From Glycomyces fuscus (GTDB lineage Bacteria > Actinomycetota > Actinomycetes > Streptosporangiales > Streptosporangiaceae), in NCBI GenBank assembly GCA_002529455.1, contig NYMS01000060.1, positions 62,001 to 126,000 of the forward strand: a DNA stretch of 64,000 bases, read 5' to 3'. Positions 1 through 8,018 of this stretch are shown here, one piece after another (position 1 is the stretch's first letter; each line of letters opens with the position of its first letter). A program made the translations under genes and the position numbers. The notes under the pieces were generated by a model. That model was not told the DNA's origin, made no database searches, and saw nothing but the letters and a program-made list of their open reading frames with translations.

Positions 1-811
1 CCGGGCCGAGCGCCGCCTGCGCCTGGAGCAGCTGGAGGTCAAGGCGGGGGAGGAGATGGGCGTCGACGTGCCCACCCTCGTCGCCGAGTACGGGCCGAAC
101 GTGCCCGTGCCCCCTCCGGGCGACGCCGAGGAGGACGCGGTCCCGCTGCCGTACGTGCGCGAGGTGCAGGCCAAGCGGGCCAAGGCCGCCGAGCGCCAGC
201 TCAACCAGCTGGGCAAGATCAACCCGCTCGCGCTGGAGGAGTTCGCGGCGCTGGAGGAGCGGCACGCCTTCCTCAACGCCCAGCTGGAGGACCTGAAGAA
301 GACCCGCCGGGACCTGATGGACATCGTCCAGGAGGTCGACGCCCGGGTGCAGGAGGTGTTCTCCTCCGCCTACCTGGACGTGGAGCGGGAGTTCGCGGCG
401 ATCTTCGGCCGGCTCTTCCCCGGGGGGGAGGGGCGGCTGCTGCTCACCTCCCCCGAGGACATGCTGACCACCGGTGTGGAGGTGGAGGCACGCCCGCCCG
501 GCAAGAAGGTCAAGCGGCTGTCGCTGCTCTCCGGCGGTGAGCGCTCCCTGACCGCGGTGGCCTTCCTCGCCGCGATCTTCAAGGCCCGGCCGTCCCCGTT
601 CTACGTGATGGACGAGGTCGAGGCGGCGCTGGACGACACCAACCTGCAGCGCCTGCTGGTGATCTTCGAGGAGTTGCGGGCCTCCTCGCAGCTGATCGTG
701 ATCACCCACCAGAAGCGCACCATGGAGGCGGCCGACGCGCTGTACGGCGTGACGATGCAGGGGGACGGCATCTCCCAGGTGATCAGCCAGAAGCTGGAGC
801 GCCCCGCCTGA
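1..811 (+). CDS. smc: Chromosome partition protein SMC, C-terminal part (5' truncated by window edge)
   Basis: This is the C-terminal end of the SMC ATPase, which organises and segregates the chromosome with ScpA/ScpB. The open frame runs in from the left edge (first full codon at position 2), so the N-terminal Walker A head, hinge and most of the coiled coil lie outside the window. The visible part has the end of the coiled coil (repeated Glu/Leu/Lys-rich heptads such as ALEERHAFLNAQLEDLKK), then the C-terminal head: ABC signature LSGGER near 535-550 and Walker B FYVMDEVEAALDD near 600-640, followed by the D-loop and the VITHQK switch. All the residues expected of a functional head are present. 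A strong hairpin lies just downstream. In actinobacteria ftsY often follows directly; here a protease and a transporter intervene. Confidence 0.95.
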   Translation, partial: RAERRLRLEQLEVKAGEEMGVDVPTLVAEYGPNVPVPPPGDAEEDAVPLPYVREVQAKRAKAAERQLNQLGKINPLALEEFAALEERHAFLNAQLEDLKKTRRDLMDIVQEVDARVQEVFSSAYLDVEREFAAIFGRLFPGGEGRLLLTSPEDMLTTGVEVEARPPGKKVKRLSLLSGGERSLTAVAFLAAIFKARPSPFYVMDEVEAALDDTNLQRLLVIFEELRASSQLIVITHQKRTMEAADALYGVTMQGDGISQVISQKLERPA

Positions 812-820
812 CACGCGGCC

Positions 821-852
821 GGGGCCGCCCTCCCGGAAGGGAGAGCGGCCCC
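821..852. terminator. Bidirectional hairpin terminator between smc and the subtilase gene
   Basis: A 14-nt arm at 821-834 pairs with 839-852 with one mismatch and a 4-nt loop. There is no U-tract, which is usual for this kind of genome. It lies between the convergent smc and S8 peptidase genes, so it probably serves both. Confidence 0.65.
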
Positions 853-939
853 GTACGCACACCCCGGCTCGCGGCCCGGGTCCGGCCCCGGCGGAGGGCG
901 CCCGAACACGGACCGAAGCGGAGCCCCAAAGGAGCGCTG

Positions 940-3591
940 CTAGCCGCGGTCGATGGTGATGACCGGGGAGGTCCAGGTCTCCCAGTGGTCGGGGTTGTCC
1001 GCGTCGCCCAGAGCCTTCAGCGCGCGGGCCTCCAGACGGTACCGCCCGTCCCGGACCGGGGTGATCCGGTCGTGGCGGTCCAGGACCGTGCCGTCCCACG
1101 CGTAGCTGAAGAACGACGTCCCGGTCGCGCTGCGGTTCACGTGGTCCACCGACACCGCGACGTTGCGGTCCGGGTGCACCGGGCGCCCGGTGCGCTCGTC
1201 GATGACGGTCATCTCCAGCAGCGTGACGTGGTGGTCGAAGTGCGCGATGACGTACGGGACGTCCGGCAGGCCGTCGATCCACTCCAGGGTGTAGGTGGCG
1301 CCGTCGGGCTGGTTCTCGAACGTGCCGCCGCCCTCGCTCACGCACTCCAGGCCGGAGAAGGCGCCGCATTCGGTGATGCGGGTCAGCCACGGCAGTTCGA
1401 GCACGTTGCCGCCGCCGTCGGTGATCGGGGTCATCGCCTCGATCTCCTGGTAGTCGCCGTTGTAGGCGGCGTAGGGGACCCGGTAGGTCTCGCCGCCGGC
1501 CTCGGACACGGAGACGTAGCCGCCGTAGATCATCTGCTCGTAGTCCCGGGCGGGCGGGGTGAAGGTCACCTGCACCTCGGCGGTGCCGCCCGGCGCGACG
1601 GTCACCTCGTCCCGGTCGAAGGCCACCTCGGCGGAGGCGTCGTTGTAACCGGGGGTGAAGGTGTTGCCGTGGGTGCCCAGGGCGCTCTCGTGCTCCAGGG
1701 CGTAGGTGGCCTCCTCGTCGCCGTCGTTGGCGATGGTGATCGTCTCGGTCACCTCGCCCTCGGTGGCACCCAGGGACAGCTTGCCCGGGGTCACGGTGGT
1801 GGTGGCCAGCACGGCGCCGGGCACGTCCATCATGCCCGCGCCCTGGCGGTGGACGTTGTCGGTGTATCCCGCGTCGGGGTCGCCCCACCAGGCCTTGGGG
1901 TCGGCGCTGTTCTGGAGGACGTCGCGCACCTCGTGCGCGCCGAGCCCGGGGCGGGCCTCCAGCAGCAGCGCGACGCCGCCCGCCACGTGCGGTGAGGACA
2001 TCGAGGTGCCGCTGATGGTGGCGTAGCCGCCCTTGGCCAGGGGGTAGGTGGAGTTGATCAGGCCGCCGGGGGCGCCGATGTCCGGCTTCAGGGCCAGGTC
2101 GGGGGACAGGCCGAAGGAGCTGAAGGAGCTGATCAGCCCGCCGGTCGGGTTGGGGATGGTGGTGGTCTCACCGGTCCAGGACAGGGTGACGGGCTCGTCG
2201 CCCTCCAGGAGCTCCAGCAGGTGGGCTCCGGAGGTGTCGGAGATCCCGATGGAGAACGCCCCCTGGTCGACGATGCCGCCGCCCGCGAACATGCCCGGGA
2301 CGTTGTTGTACATCACCACACCGGTGGCGCCCGCGGCCACGGCCGCGTCGTACTTCTCGGCGAAGGTGCACGCGCCGCGCACCATCAGGGCGGTTCTGCC
2401 CTCGGGGTCGGCCTCCAGCTCGTCACCCAGCGACAGGCAGCCCCGTCCGACGTGGACGAGCTCGTCGGTCTCGCCCGAGGCGGGCGGCGGGGCGGCCTCG
2501 CCCATCTCCATGTAGGCCAGGGACTCGCCGCTGGGGTTGGCGGTCACGGAGGCGGACCGGATGTGGGTGTTGTCGTAGGAGGCGACGCCGATCACGTCCT
2601 CGCCCAGGCCGGGGGCGCCCGCGGAGTACAGGCCGGTGTCGCCCTCGTTGCCGATGGAGGCGACCACGACCATGCCCTCGTCGACCAGGTTGTCGGAGGC
2701 GACCGCGGTGGGGTACTGCGGCCAGGAGTGCGCCGAGCCGATGCTCATGTTGAGCACGTCCATGTCGTCGGCCAGGGCCCGCTCCATGGCGGCGATCATG
2801 ATGTCGGAGGTGGTGGAGCCCTCGCAGCCGAACACCTTGTAGGCGCCGAAGTCCACGCCGGGCGCCACACCGGTGACCTCGCCCTCGGCGCCGACGATCC
2901 CGGCCACGTGGGTGCCGTGGCCGTGGCAGTCCTGGGGGTCCTCGTCGGGGACGGGCACGGCGGTGGGGTCGCCCGCGTTGAAGTCGTCGCCGACGAAGTC
3001 GTGCCCGGCGACCACGCGGTCGTTGGGGAAGCCGCCGCCGCCCAGGTCGGGGTGGGTGTAGTCGACGCCGGTGTCCATGACGGCCACGCGCAGGCCCTCG
3101 CCGGTCAGGCCCAGCTCGTTCTGCGCGACGTCGGACCCGGTCATCGGCAGCGCGGTGTCCAGGTCGGGGACGTTGGCGTCGCCCTCGGGGATCTCGTAGG
3201 TGACGACGGGGTAGATGGCGTTGACGCCGGGGATCTCCCGGGCCGTACCCACCTGGGCGTCGTCCATCTCCACGGAGAAGCCGTTCCAGAGGTCGCCGAA
3301 CGAGTGCCGCTCGGTGTACTCCAGGCCCTTGTCCTCGGCCTCGGCGCGGAACTCCTCGTGCTCGTTCTCGACCTGTGCCGAGGAGGTGCCGGCGGTGGTC
3401 GGGGGGCTCTCCAGTTCGATGAACCACAGGCCGTTCGCCTGGTGGGTCAGTTCGCCGTTCTCGGCGGAGGGGGCGGGGTGCAGGGGGGCGAGCTCGGAGG
3501 ATTCGTCGGCGCCGGCCGGCGGGACCGCTACCAGGCCCGCGGCGAGGGTCAACCCGGCGAGCGACGCCAGGCGCGTTCGGTGGGGTACCAC
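940..3591 (-). CDS. Secreted subtilisin-like serine protease (peptidase S8, PA-domain type)
   Basis: An 883-aa extracellular S8 endopeptidase. A GTG start is followed by a Sec signal peptide (positive VPHRTR, then hydrophobic LASLAGLTLAAGLVAV, then an Ala-rich cleavage region). Next come an I9-like propeptide region (about residues 50-135), the catalytic Asp in MDTGVDYTHPD (about 172), the His in HGHGTHVAG (about 227), a PA insert with CTFAEKYDAAVAAGATGVVMYN (about 375-480) and the Ser in GTSMSSPHVAGG (about 529). The last 280 residues are Fn3/beta-sandwich-like. The full triad is present, so it is probably active; substrates are unknown. A well-formed promoter lies upstream at 3729-3757. The gene is convergent with smc and not obviously linked to its neighbours. 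Confidence 0.9.
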   Translation of the reverse strand: MVPHRTRLASLAGLTLAAGLVAVPPAGADESSELAPLHPAPSAENGELTHQANGLWFIELESPPTTAGTSSAQVENEHEEFRAEAEDKGLEYTERHSFGDLWNGFSVEMDDAQVGTAREIPGVNAIYPVVTYEIPEGDANVPDLDTALPMTGSDVAQNELGLTGEGLRVAVMDTGVDYTHPDLGGGGFPNDRVVAGHDFVGDDFNAGDPTAVPVPDEDPQDCHGHGTHVAGIVGAEGEVTGVAPGVDFGAYKVFGCEGSTTSDIMIAAMERALADDMDVLNMSIGSAHSWPQYPTAVASDNLVDEGMVVVASIGNEGDTGLYSAGAPGLGEDVIGVASYDNTHIRSASVTANPSGESLAYMEMGEAAPPPASGETDELVHVGRGCLSLGDELEADPEGRTALMVRGACTFAEKYDAAVAAGATGVVMYNNVPGMFAGGGIVDQGAFSIGISDTSGAHLLELLEGDEPVTLSWTGETTTIPNPTGGLISSFSSFGLSPDLALKPDIGAPGGLINSTYPLAKGGYATISGTSMSSPHVAGGVALLLEARPGLGAHEVRDVLQNSADPKAWWGDPDAGYTDNVHRQGAGMMDVPGAVLATTTVTPGKLSLGATEGEVTETITIANDGDEEATYALEHESALGTHGNTFTPGYNDASAEVAFDRDEVTVAPGGTAEVQVTFTPPARDYEQMIYGGYVSVSEAGGETYRVPYAAYNGDYQEIEAMTPITDGGGNVLELPWLTRITECGAFSGLECVSEGGGTFENQPDGATYTLEWIDGLPDVPYVIAHFDHHVTLLEMTVIDERTGRPVHPDRNVAVSVDHVNRSATGTSFFSYAWDGTVLDRHDRITPVRDGRYRLEARALKALGDADNPDHWETWTSPVITIDRG

Positions 3592-3728
3592 CTTGTCAAC
3601 ACATCCCTTCTCGGTGCGCGCCTCAGGACACCGGGGGAGCGGGGCACCCCGCTGGGTACGACTGTGGTGCTCAGGGGGATACGCCGCTTAATGTCCTTCA
3701 TCGGTTAATCGGCGCGCATAGCAACGAG

Positions 3729-3757
3729 ATCATTGCCGTGTGCCATGAAAGTGTCAA
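3729..3757 (-). promoter_or_regulatory. Predicted sigma-70-type promoter of the S8 protease gene
   Basis: On the minus strand TTGACA (3757-3752) and AATGAT (3734-3729) are separated by exactly 17 nt. The predicted start of transcription, near 3722, leaves a leader of about 130 nt before the GTG at 3591. The -35 is perfect and the -10 matches moderately. Confidence 0.5.
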
Positions 3758-3997
3758 TGCTCACCAAGGCTCAATCTGGACACACGGGGTCGAGAACCAC
3801 ACTTCTGGTTTACAGACCTAAACAAAACGGGCATTCTTCTCTTTTTTCGCGAAAGCTATAAAACGACGTGGGGGAAGGGGGGTGCCCCCGTGCGGCCCTC
3901 CCCCCGTCCGCCCCTCCGGGAAGGGCCGCGATCCCGCCGGGGAAAGCGCAGGTCAGGGCAGCTGCCGGGGTGCCTGCCAGGGCGCCCGTCGAGCCGA

Positions 3998-4160
3998 GTA
4001 CGCTGGAGGTTCCGGGCCGCCCGCGGGCGGCCCGACCGGTGTCGACGGAGCGAAGTCCGGTACCGCGGCCACAACCGGCCGTCCAACCCGGCGCTGTCCC
4101 GCAACTGTGAGGCCCCTTCCCGGGGACGAGCCAGGTCGCCTCCCCGACACCGACGTCCCC
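3998..4160 (+). ncRNA. Cobalamin (AdoCbl) riboswitch
   Basis: The stretch contains the hallmarks of the cobalamin riboswitch in order: a GGAGGTTCCGG-like 5' element near 4004-4016, an internal GC stem region, the conserved GCAACTGTGA of the B12 box region at 4101-4110, and GAGCCAGGTCGCC at 4128-4140. It lies 70-230 nt upstream of the BtuF-like start. The family represses B12 uptake or synthesis genes when adenosylcobalamin is plentiful, which identifies the following two genes as a cobalamin or corrinoid importer. The exact ends are approximate. Confidence 0.85.
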
Positions 4161-4229
4161 GTCCTCGTGGGAAGGACAGGCCGCCTCCGTCGGGACCGCG
4201 CTCCTTCCCCCCGCCCGACAAGGAGCACC

Positions 4230-5231
4230 GTGCGGACCGCACGCCACCTTTCCCCCGTCCTTCTCGGAGCCGTGCTCGTCCTGACCGCCTGCGGTGCACA
4301 GGACGGCGGCGAATCCGAGGCCGAGCCGACCACCGGGGCGGCCTCCGTCCCCTGCGGCCCCCCGGAACCCGACCCCGAGCGCCCCGCCGTGGGCGACGGC
4401 ACCTTCCCCGTCACCGTCACCGACGCCACCGGTGAGGCCACCGTCGAGGAGGCGCCCGAGCGGATCGTCTCCCTGTCGGCCAGCCACACCGAGATGCTCT
4501 TCGCCATCGGCGCGGGCGACCAGGTCGAGGCCGCCGACGAGTACTCCGACCACCCGGAGGAGGCCCCCACCACCTCGCTGAGCGGCTTCGAGCCCAGCGT
4601 GGAGGCCATCACCGAGTACGACCCCGACCTGGTCCTGCTCGCCCGCAGCGCCGAGGCCACCGCCGACCAGCTGGAGGCCGTCGGCATCCCGGCGCTGGTC
4701 CTGGACGCCGCCCAGGACCTGGAGGACACCTACGCCCAGATCCGCATGCTCGGCGACGTCACCGGCCACACCGAGGAGGCCGACGCCGAGGCCACCCGGG
4801 TGGAGGACGAGTTCAACGCGATCGTCGAGGGCGTGTGCGAGGAGACCGGCGACGCCGGGCTGTCCTTCTACCAGGAGCTCGACGAGACCTCCTACTCCGC
4901 CACCTCCGACACCTTCGTCGGCCAGGTCTACGCCTCCTTCGGCCTGGTCAACATCGCCGACGCGGCCGACGCGGACGGGGCCGCGGGCGGCTACCCGCAG
5001 CTGTCCCAGGAGTACGTCGTCGAGGAGGACCCGGACCTGATCTTCCTGTCCTACGGGGACGAGTCCACGATCGCCGACGTGGCGGGGCGCCCCGCCTTCG
5101 ACACCGTCACGGCCGTGAGGAACGACGCCGTCTACCTGCTCGACGCCGACATCGCCTCCCGCTGGGGGCCGCGCGTGGTCGAGTTCGCCGAACTGGTCGG
5201 CCGGGCCGTCACCGAGAACGCGGCCGAGTGA
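4230..5231 (+). CDS. Cobalamin/corrinoid ABC transporter substrate-binding lipoprotein (BtuF-like)
   Basis: A predicted 333-aa cell-surface lipoprotein of the BtuF/FecB periplasmic-binding family. The GTG at 4230 is chosen because AAGGAG lies 4 nt upstream and because translation then starts with a lipoprotein signal (RTARHLSPVLLGAVLVLTACG, with lipobox LTAC). The mature protein has the class III binding fold pattern: IVSLSASHTEMLFAIGAG near the start, then FEPSVEAITEYDPDLVLL, and a C-terminal lobe ending in a typical WGPRVVEFAELVG. The riboswitch directly upstream makes B12 or a corrinoid the likely ligand; by sequence alone an Fe-siderophore would also be possible. It is one base away from the permease gene, so the two are co-transcribed. 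Confidence 0.88.
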   Translation: MRTARHLSPVLLGAVLVLTACGAQDGGESEAEPTTGAASVPCGPPEPDPERPAVGDGTFPVTVTDATGEATVEEAPERIVSLSASHTEMLFAIGAGDQVEAADEYSDHPEEAPTTSLSGFEPSVEAITEYDPDLVLLARSAEATADQLEAVGIPALVLDAAQDLEDTYAQIRMLGDVTGHTEEADAEATRVEDEFNAIVEGVCEETGDAGLSFYQELDETSYSATSDTFVGQVYASFGLVNIADAADADGAAGGYPQLSQEYVVEEDPDLIFLSYGDESTIADVAGRPAFDTVTAVRNDAVYLLDADIASRWGPRVVEFAELVGRAVTENAAE

Positions 5232-5232
5232 C

Positions 5233-6267
5233 GTGAGGAACGGTGTCGGCCTCCCGCTGGGGTGGATCGCGGGCGGGCTGGTCGCACTGCTCGCGGCGGC
5301 CCTGCTCGGCGTCTCCGCCGGAGCGGCCTCCCTCTCCGCGGCCGACATCGCCCGGCACCTGCTCAGCCGCCTCCCGTTCGGTGCGCAGTCCCCCCTCACC
5401 GAACGCGAGGCGGCCGTCCTGGTGGAGCTGCGCCTGCCGCGCGTGGTGATGGGCGCGGTCGTCGGCGCGCTCCTGGCCACCGCGGGCGGCGCCTACCAGG
5501 GCGTGTTCCGCAACCCGCTGGCCGACCCCTACCTCCTCGGAGCCGCCGCCGGAGCCGGGCTCGGCGCGACGACGGTCATCGTCTTCGGCCAGCAGTTCAG
5601 CGACTCCCCGCGCGCCCTGGTCCCGGTCGCCGCGTTCGCGGGCGCCCTGCTCGGCGTGGCCGCCGCCTACCTGCTCGGGTCCACCGCGGGCGGGGGCGGC
5701 ACCGCCGCGCTCGTCCTGGCGGGCGTGGCCGTCTCCTCGTTCCTGTCCGCCGCCCAGACCCTCGTCCAGCAGATGGGCGTGGACGAACTCCAGCGCATCT
5801 TCGCCTGGCTGCTCGGAGGACTCGGAAGGGGCGGCTGGGACGACGTGCGGCTGGTCGCCCCCTACGCGGCGGTCGGGCTGGTCGTCCTGCTGGCCTGCGG
5901 GTACCTGCTGGACATGCTCGCCCTGGGCGACGACAAGGCGGTCAGCCTGGGGCTGAACCCGGCCGCCGTGCGCATCGTGGTGATCAGCGCCGCGTCCCTG
6001 GCCACCGCCGCCGCCGTGTCGGTGAGCGGCCTGATCGGCTTCGTGGGGATCGTCGTCCCGCACGTCGTGCGCCGCCTGGTGGGCTCCGACTACCGGGCGA
6101 TCCTGCCGGTCACCGTGCTCCTCGGCGGGGCCTTCCTCGTTCTGGTGGACATCGTCGCCCGGACCCTCATCGCCCCCGCGGAGCTGCCCATCGGCGTGGT
6201 CACCGCCTTCCTCGGCGCGCCCTTCTTCGTGCTCATCCTGCGCACCACGCGCCACCGAGGCACCTGA
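5233..6267 (+). CDS. FecCD/BtuC-type ABC transporter permease
   Basis: A 344-aa polytopic inner-membrane permease with about ten hydrophobic segments. It shows the family signatures: LRLPRVVMGAVVGALLATAGGAYQ early, then RNPLADPYLLGAAAGAGLGA, and the cytoplasmic coupling region GLIGFVGIVVPHVVR..GSDYR. GTG at 5233 follows the BtuF-like stop by one base. With the upstream binding protein and the cobalamin riboswitch it should form a B12 importer. No FecE/BtuD-type ATPase gene follows: the next gene is ftsY, 131 bp on. The ATPase must therefore be encoded elsewhere or shared with another transporter. Confidence 0.9.
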   Translation: MRNGVGLPLGWIAGGLVALLAAALLGVSAGAASLSAADIARHLLSRLPFGAQSPLTEREAAVLVELRLPRVVMGAVVGALLATAGGAYQGVFRNPLADPYLLGAAAGAGLGATTVIVFGQQFSDSPRALVPVAAFAGALLGVAAAYLLGSTAGGGGTAALVLAGVAVSSFLSAAQTLVQQMGVDELQRIFAWLLGGLGRGGWDDVRLVAPYAAVGLVVLLACGYLLDMLALGDDKAVSLGLNPAAVRIVVISAASLATAAAVSVSGLIGFVGIVVPHVVRRLVGSDYRAILPVTVLLGGAFLVLVDIVARTLIAPAELPIGVVTAFLGAPFFVLILRTTRHRGT

Positions 6268-6398
6268 AAGCCCGCTGCCACCGGCGGTTCCGGAGCACCC
6301 GGGAGGGGCGGGCCACCCGCCGGTGTCCCCTTCGTTCCCGGCGCGCCACCCGGCCGTGACGCGAACGCGTCGCACACTCTGGAACACTGGACGGTGCT

Positions 6399-7583
6399 AT
6401 GGACATCACCTTGCTCGTTGCCATCATCATCGCCGTCGTGCTCCTGGCCGCCGGTGGGTTCTTCCTGGTCACGACCCGGCGCTCGGTCGAACCGGGCAAG
6501 GACGAGACCGAAATCGAACCCACCGGCGGGGCCTCCGGAGCCACCGCCGTGGAGGACCGGGAGCGGGACTCGGGGACCGTCAGCACGCCCCCCGCCCAGG
6601 CGCCCCCGCCCGCGGAGGAGACCGTCGAGCCGGCCCCGCCGGAGCTGGAGACCCCGCCGCCCTCGGCCGGGCGCATGGTGCGCCTGCGCGCGCGGCTGGC
6701 CCGCTCGCAGAGCGCCTTCGGCAAGGGCCTGCTCAACCTCCTGTCCTCCGACTCCCTGGACGAGGACACCTGGGAGGAGATCGAGGACACCCTCATCACC
6801 GCCGACATCGGCGTGACCTCGGCCGCGCAGATCGTGGAGAACCTGCGCACCCGCGTCAAGGTCCTCGGCACCCGCGGCACGGAGGAGGTGCGGGTCCTGC
6901 TGCGCGAGGAGCTCCTCGCCCAGATCACCACCGAGGCCGACCGCGCCGTGCGCACCGGGCCGCACGGCGGCCGCCCGGGCGTGGTCATGGTCGTCGGGGT
7001 CAACGGCACCGGCAAGACCACCACCACCGGCAAGCTGGCCCGCGTCCTGGTCGGCGACGGCCGCAGCGTCGTGCTCGGCGCCGCCGACACCTTCCGCGCC
7101 GCCGCCAGCGAGCAGCTGGAGACCTGGGGGAGCCGCGTGGGCGCCCCGGTCGTGCGCAAGGAGGAGGGCGCCGACCCCGCCAGCGTGGCCTTCGACGCCG
7201 TGGCGCGGGGCGTCGAGGAGGGTGCCGACACCGTCATCATCGACACCGCCGGACGCCTGCACACCAAGACCGGCCTCATGGACGAGCTGGGCAAGGTCAA
7301 GCGGGTCGTGGAGAAGAAGTGCCAGGTGGACGAGGTCCTGCTCGTCCTGGACGCGACCACCGGGCAGAACGGCCTGCGCCAGGCCCGGGTGTTCGGCGAG
7401 GTCGTGAACGTCACCGGCATCGCCCTGACCAAGCTCGACGGCACCGCCAAGGGCGGCATCATCGTGCAGGTCCAGCGCGAGCTGGGCGTGCCGGTCAAGC
7501 TCGTCGGACTCGGCGAGGGACCCGACGACCTGGCCCCGTTCGACCCCGAGGTCTTCGTGGACGCGATCCTGTCCACGGAGTGA
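6399..7583 (+). CDS. ftsY: Signal recognition particle receptor FtsY
   Basis: A 394-aa SRP receptor GTPase that docks SRP-bound ribosomes at the membrane. It begins with a true transmembrane anchor (ITLLVAIIIAVVLLAAGGFFL), as in actinobacteria, then an acidic Pro/Glu-rich A-like linker to about residue 85, then the N domain and the G domain: P-loop GVNGTGKTTT (about 199), DTFRAAA, DTAGRLHTK, and TKLDGTAKGG. All G motifs are intact. It partners Ffh at 11120. The ATG at 6399 gives the hydrophobic N-terminus directly. A 13-bp perfect hairpin follows the stop. Confidence 0.97.
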   Translation: MDITLLVAIIIAVVLLAAGGFFLVTTRRSVEPGKDETEIEPTGGASGATAVEDRERDSGTVSTPPAQAPPPAEETVEPAPPELETPPPSAGRMVRLRARLARSQSAFGKGLLNLLSSDSLDEDTWEEIEDTLITADIGVTSAAQIVENLRTRVKVLGTRGTEEVRVLLREELLAQITTEADRAVRTGPHGGRPGVVMVVGVNGTGKTTTTGKLARVLVGDGRSVVLGAADTFRAAASEQLETWGSRVGAPVVRKEEGADPASVAFDAVARGVEEGADTVIIDTAGRLHTKTGLMDELGKVKRVVEKKCQVDEVLLVLDATTGQNGLRQARVFGEVVNVTGIALTKLDGTAKGGIIVQVQRELGVPVKLVGLGEGPDDLAPFDPEVFVDAILSTE

Positions 7584-8018
7584 CCGGGGCCGGACCCCGA
7601 CGGCACACGGCCGGACGCCCGCACGGGCGTCCGGCCTTCCCATGTCCGGGGCGGGGGAGCGCGTGTGACCCGCGACACCCGGCGGAAACCCCGGCGCAAC
7701 GCGGGGGCCGGCCACCTGACCGCGCCCGCTCCGACGCCGTGAACCGTCACCCAGGGTCACCGAAAAGGGGTGGTCCGTCGATGTGACGGGGGTCGCTTCG
7801 TGTCGGTGCACGTGCATTCGCGCGGACCGGGGCCTCGGTTCATGGCGCCTTAACACTGCCGTCTGTCCTTTTACCCGCGCGCAACACACCGGGCCCTGAC
7901 GAGAAACACCCCGGCCGGACAGTTGCCTGCGTGGTGTTCTGCACCGGGCCCGACGACGCGCTCGCTGACCGCCGCCCTCACAGACACAATCCCCCGTCCG
8001 TCCTATGGAGGCGACGCA
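7584..8018. other. 435-bp intergenic region between ftsY and amt
   Basis: It contains the ftsY terminator at its left end and the amt ribosome binding site (GGAGG at 8007-8011, 7 nt before ATG). The middle part should hold the amt promoter, but I see no convincing -35/-10 pair and no clean GlnR box (GTnAC-n6-GAAAC type). Confidence 0.5.
7609..7636 (+). terminator. ftsY terminator
   Basis: A perfect 13-bp stem (7609-7621 with 7624-7636) with a 2-nt loop as written, in practice probably a tetraloop or larger. It starts 26 nt after the ftsY stop and is followed by TTCC. Confidence 0.75.

Larger units (their letters stand above)
3592..4229. other. 638-bp divergent intergenic region: protease promoter and cobalamin leader
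   Basis: This non-coding stretch separates the minus-strand protease from the plus-strand BtuF-like gene. It is less GC-rich between about 3690 and 3870. It holds a minus-strand promoter (3729-3757), a plus-strand TATAAA (3857-3862) that may be the -10 of the riboswitch transcript, and the cobalamin riboswitch (about 3998-4160). Open frames across it have atypical composition and are not credible genes. Confidence 0.7.

Noticed and set aside
985..1995. Long open frame antisense to the subtilase, and other such frames throughout
   Set aside because: In GC-rich DNA antisense frames stay open by codon bias. The products are Val/Gly/His/Arg-rich without family features, and the opposite strand has a clear gene.
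7640..8018. GlnR box upstream of amt
   Set aside because: GTCAC and GAAAA elements occur, but not with the n6 spacing of the consensus.
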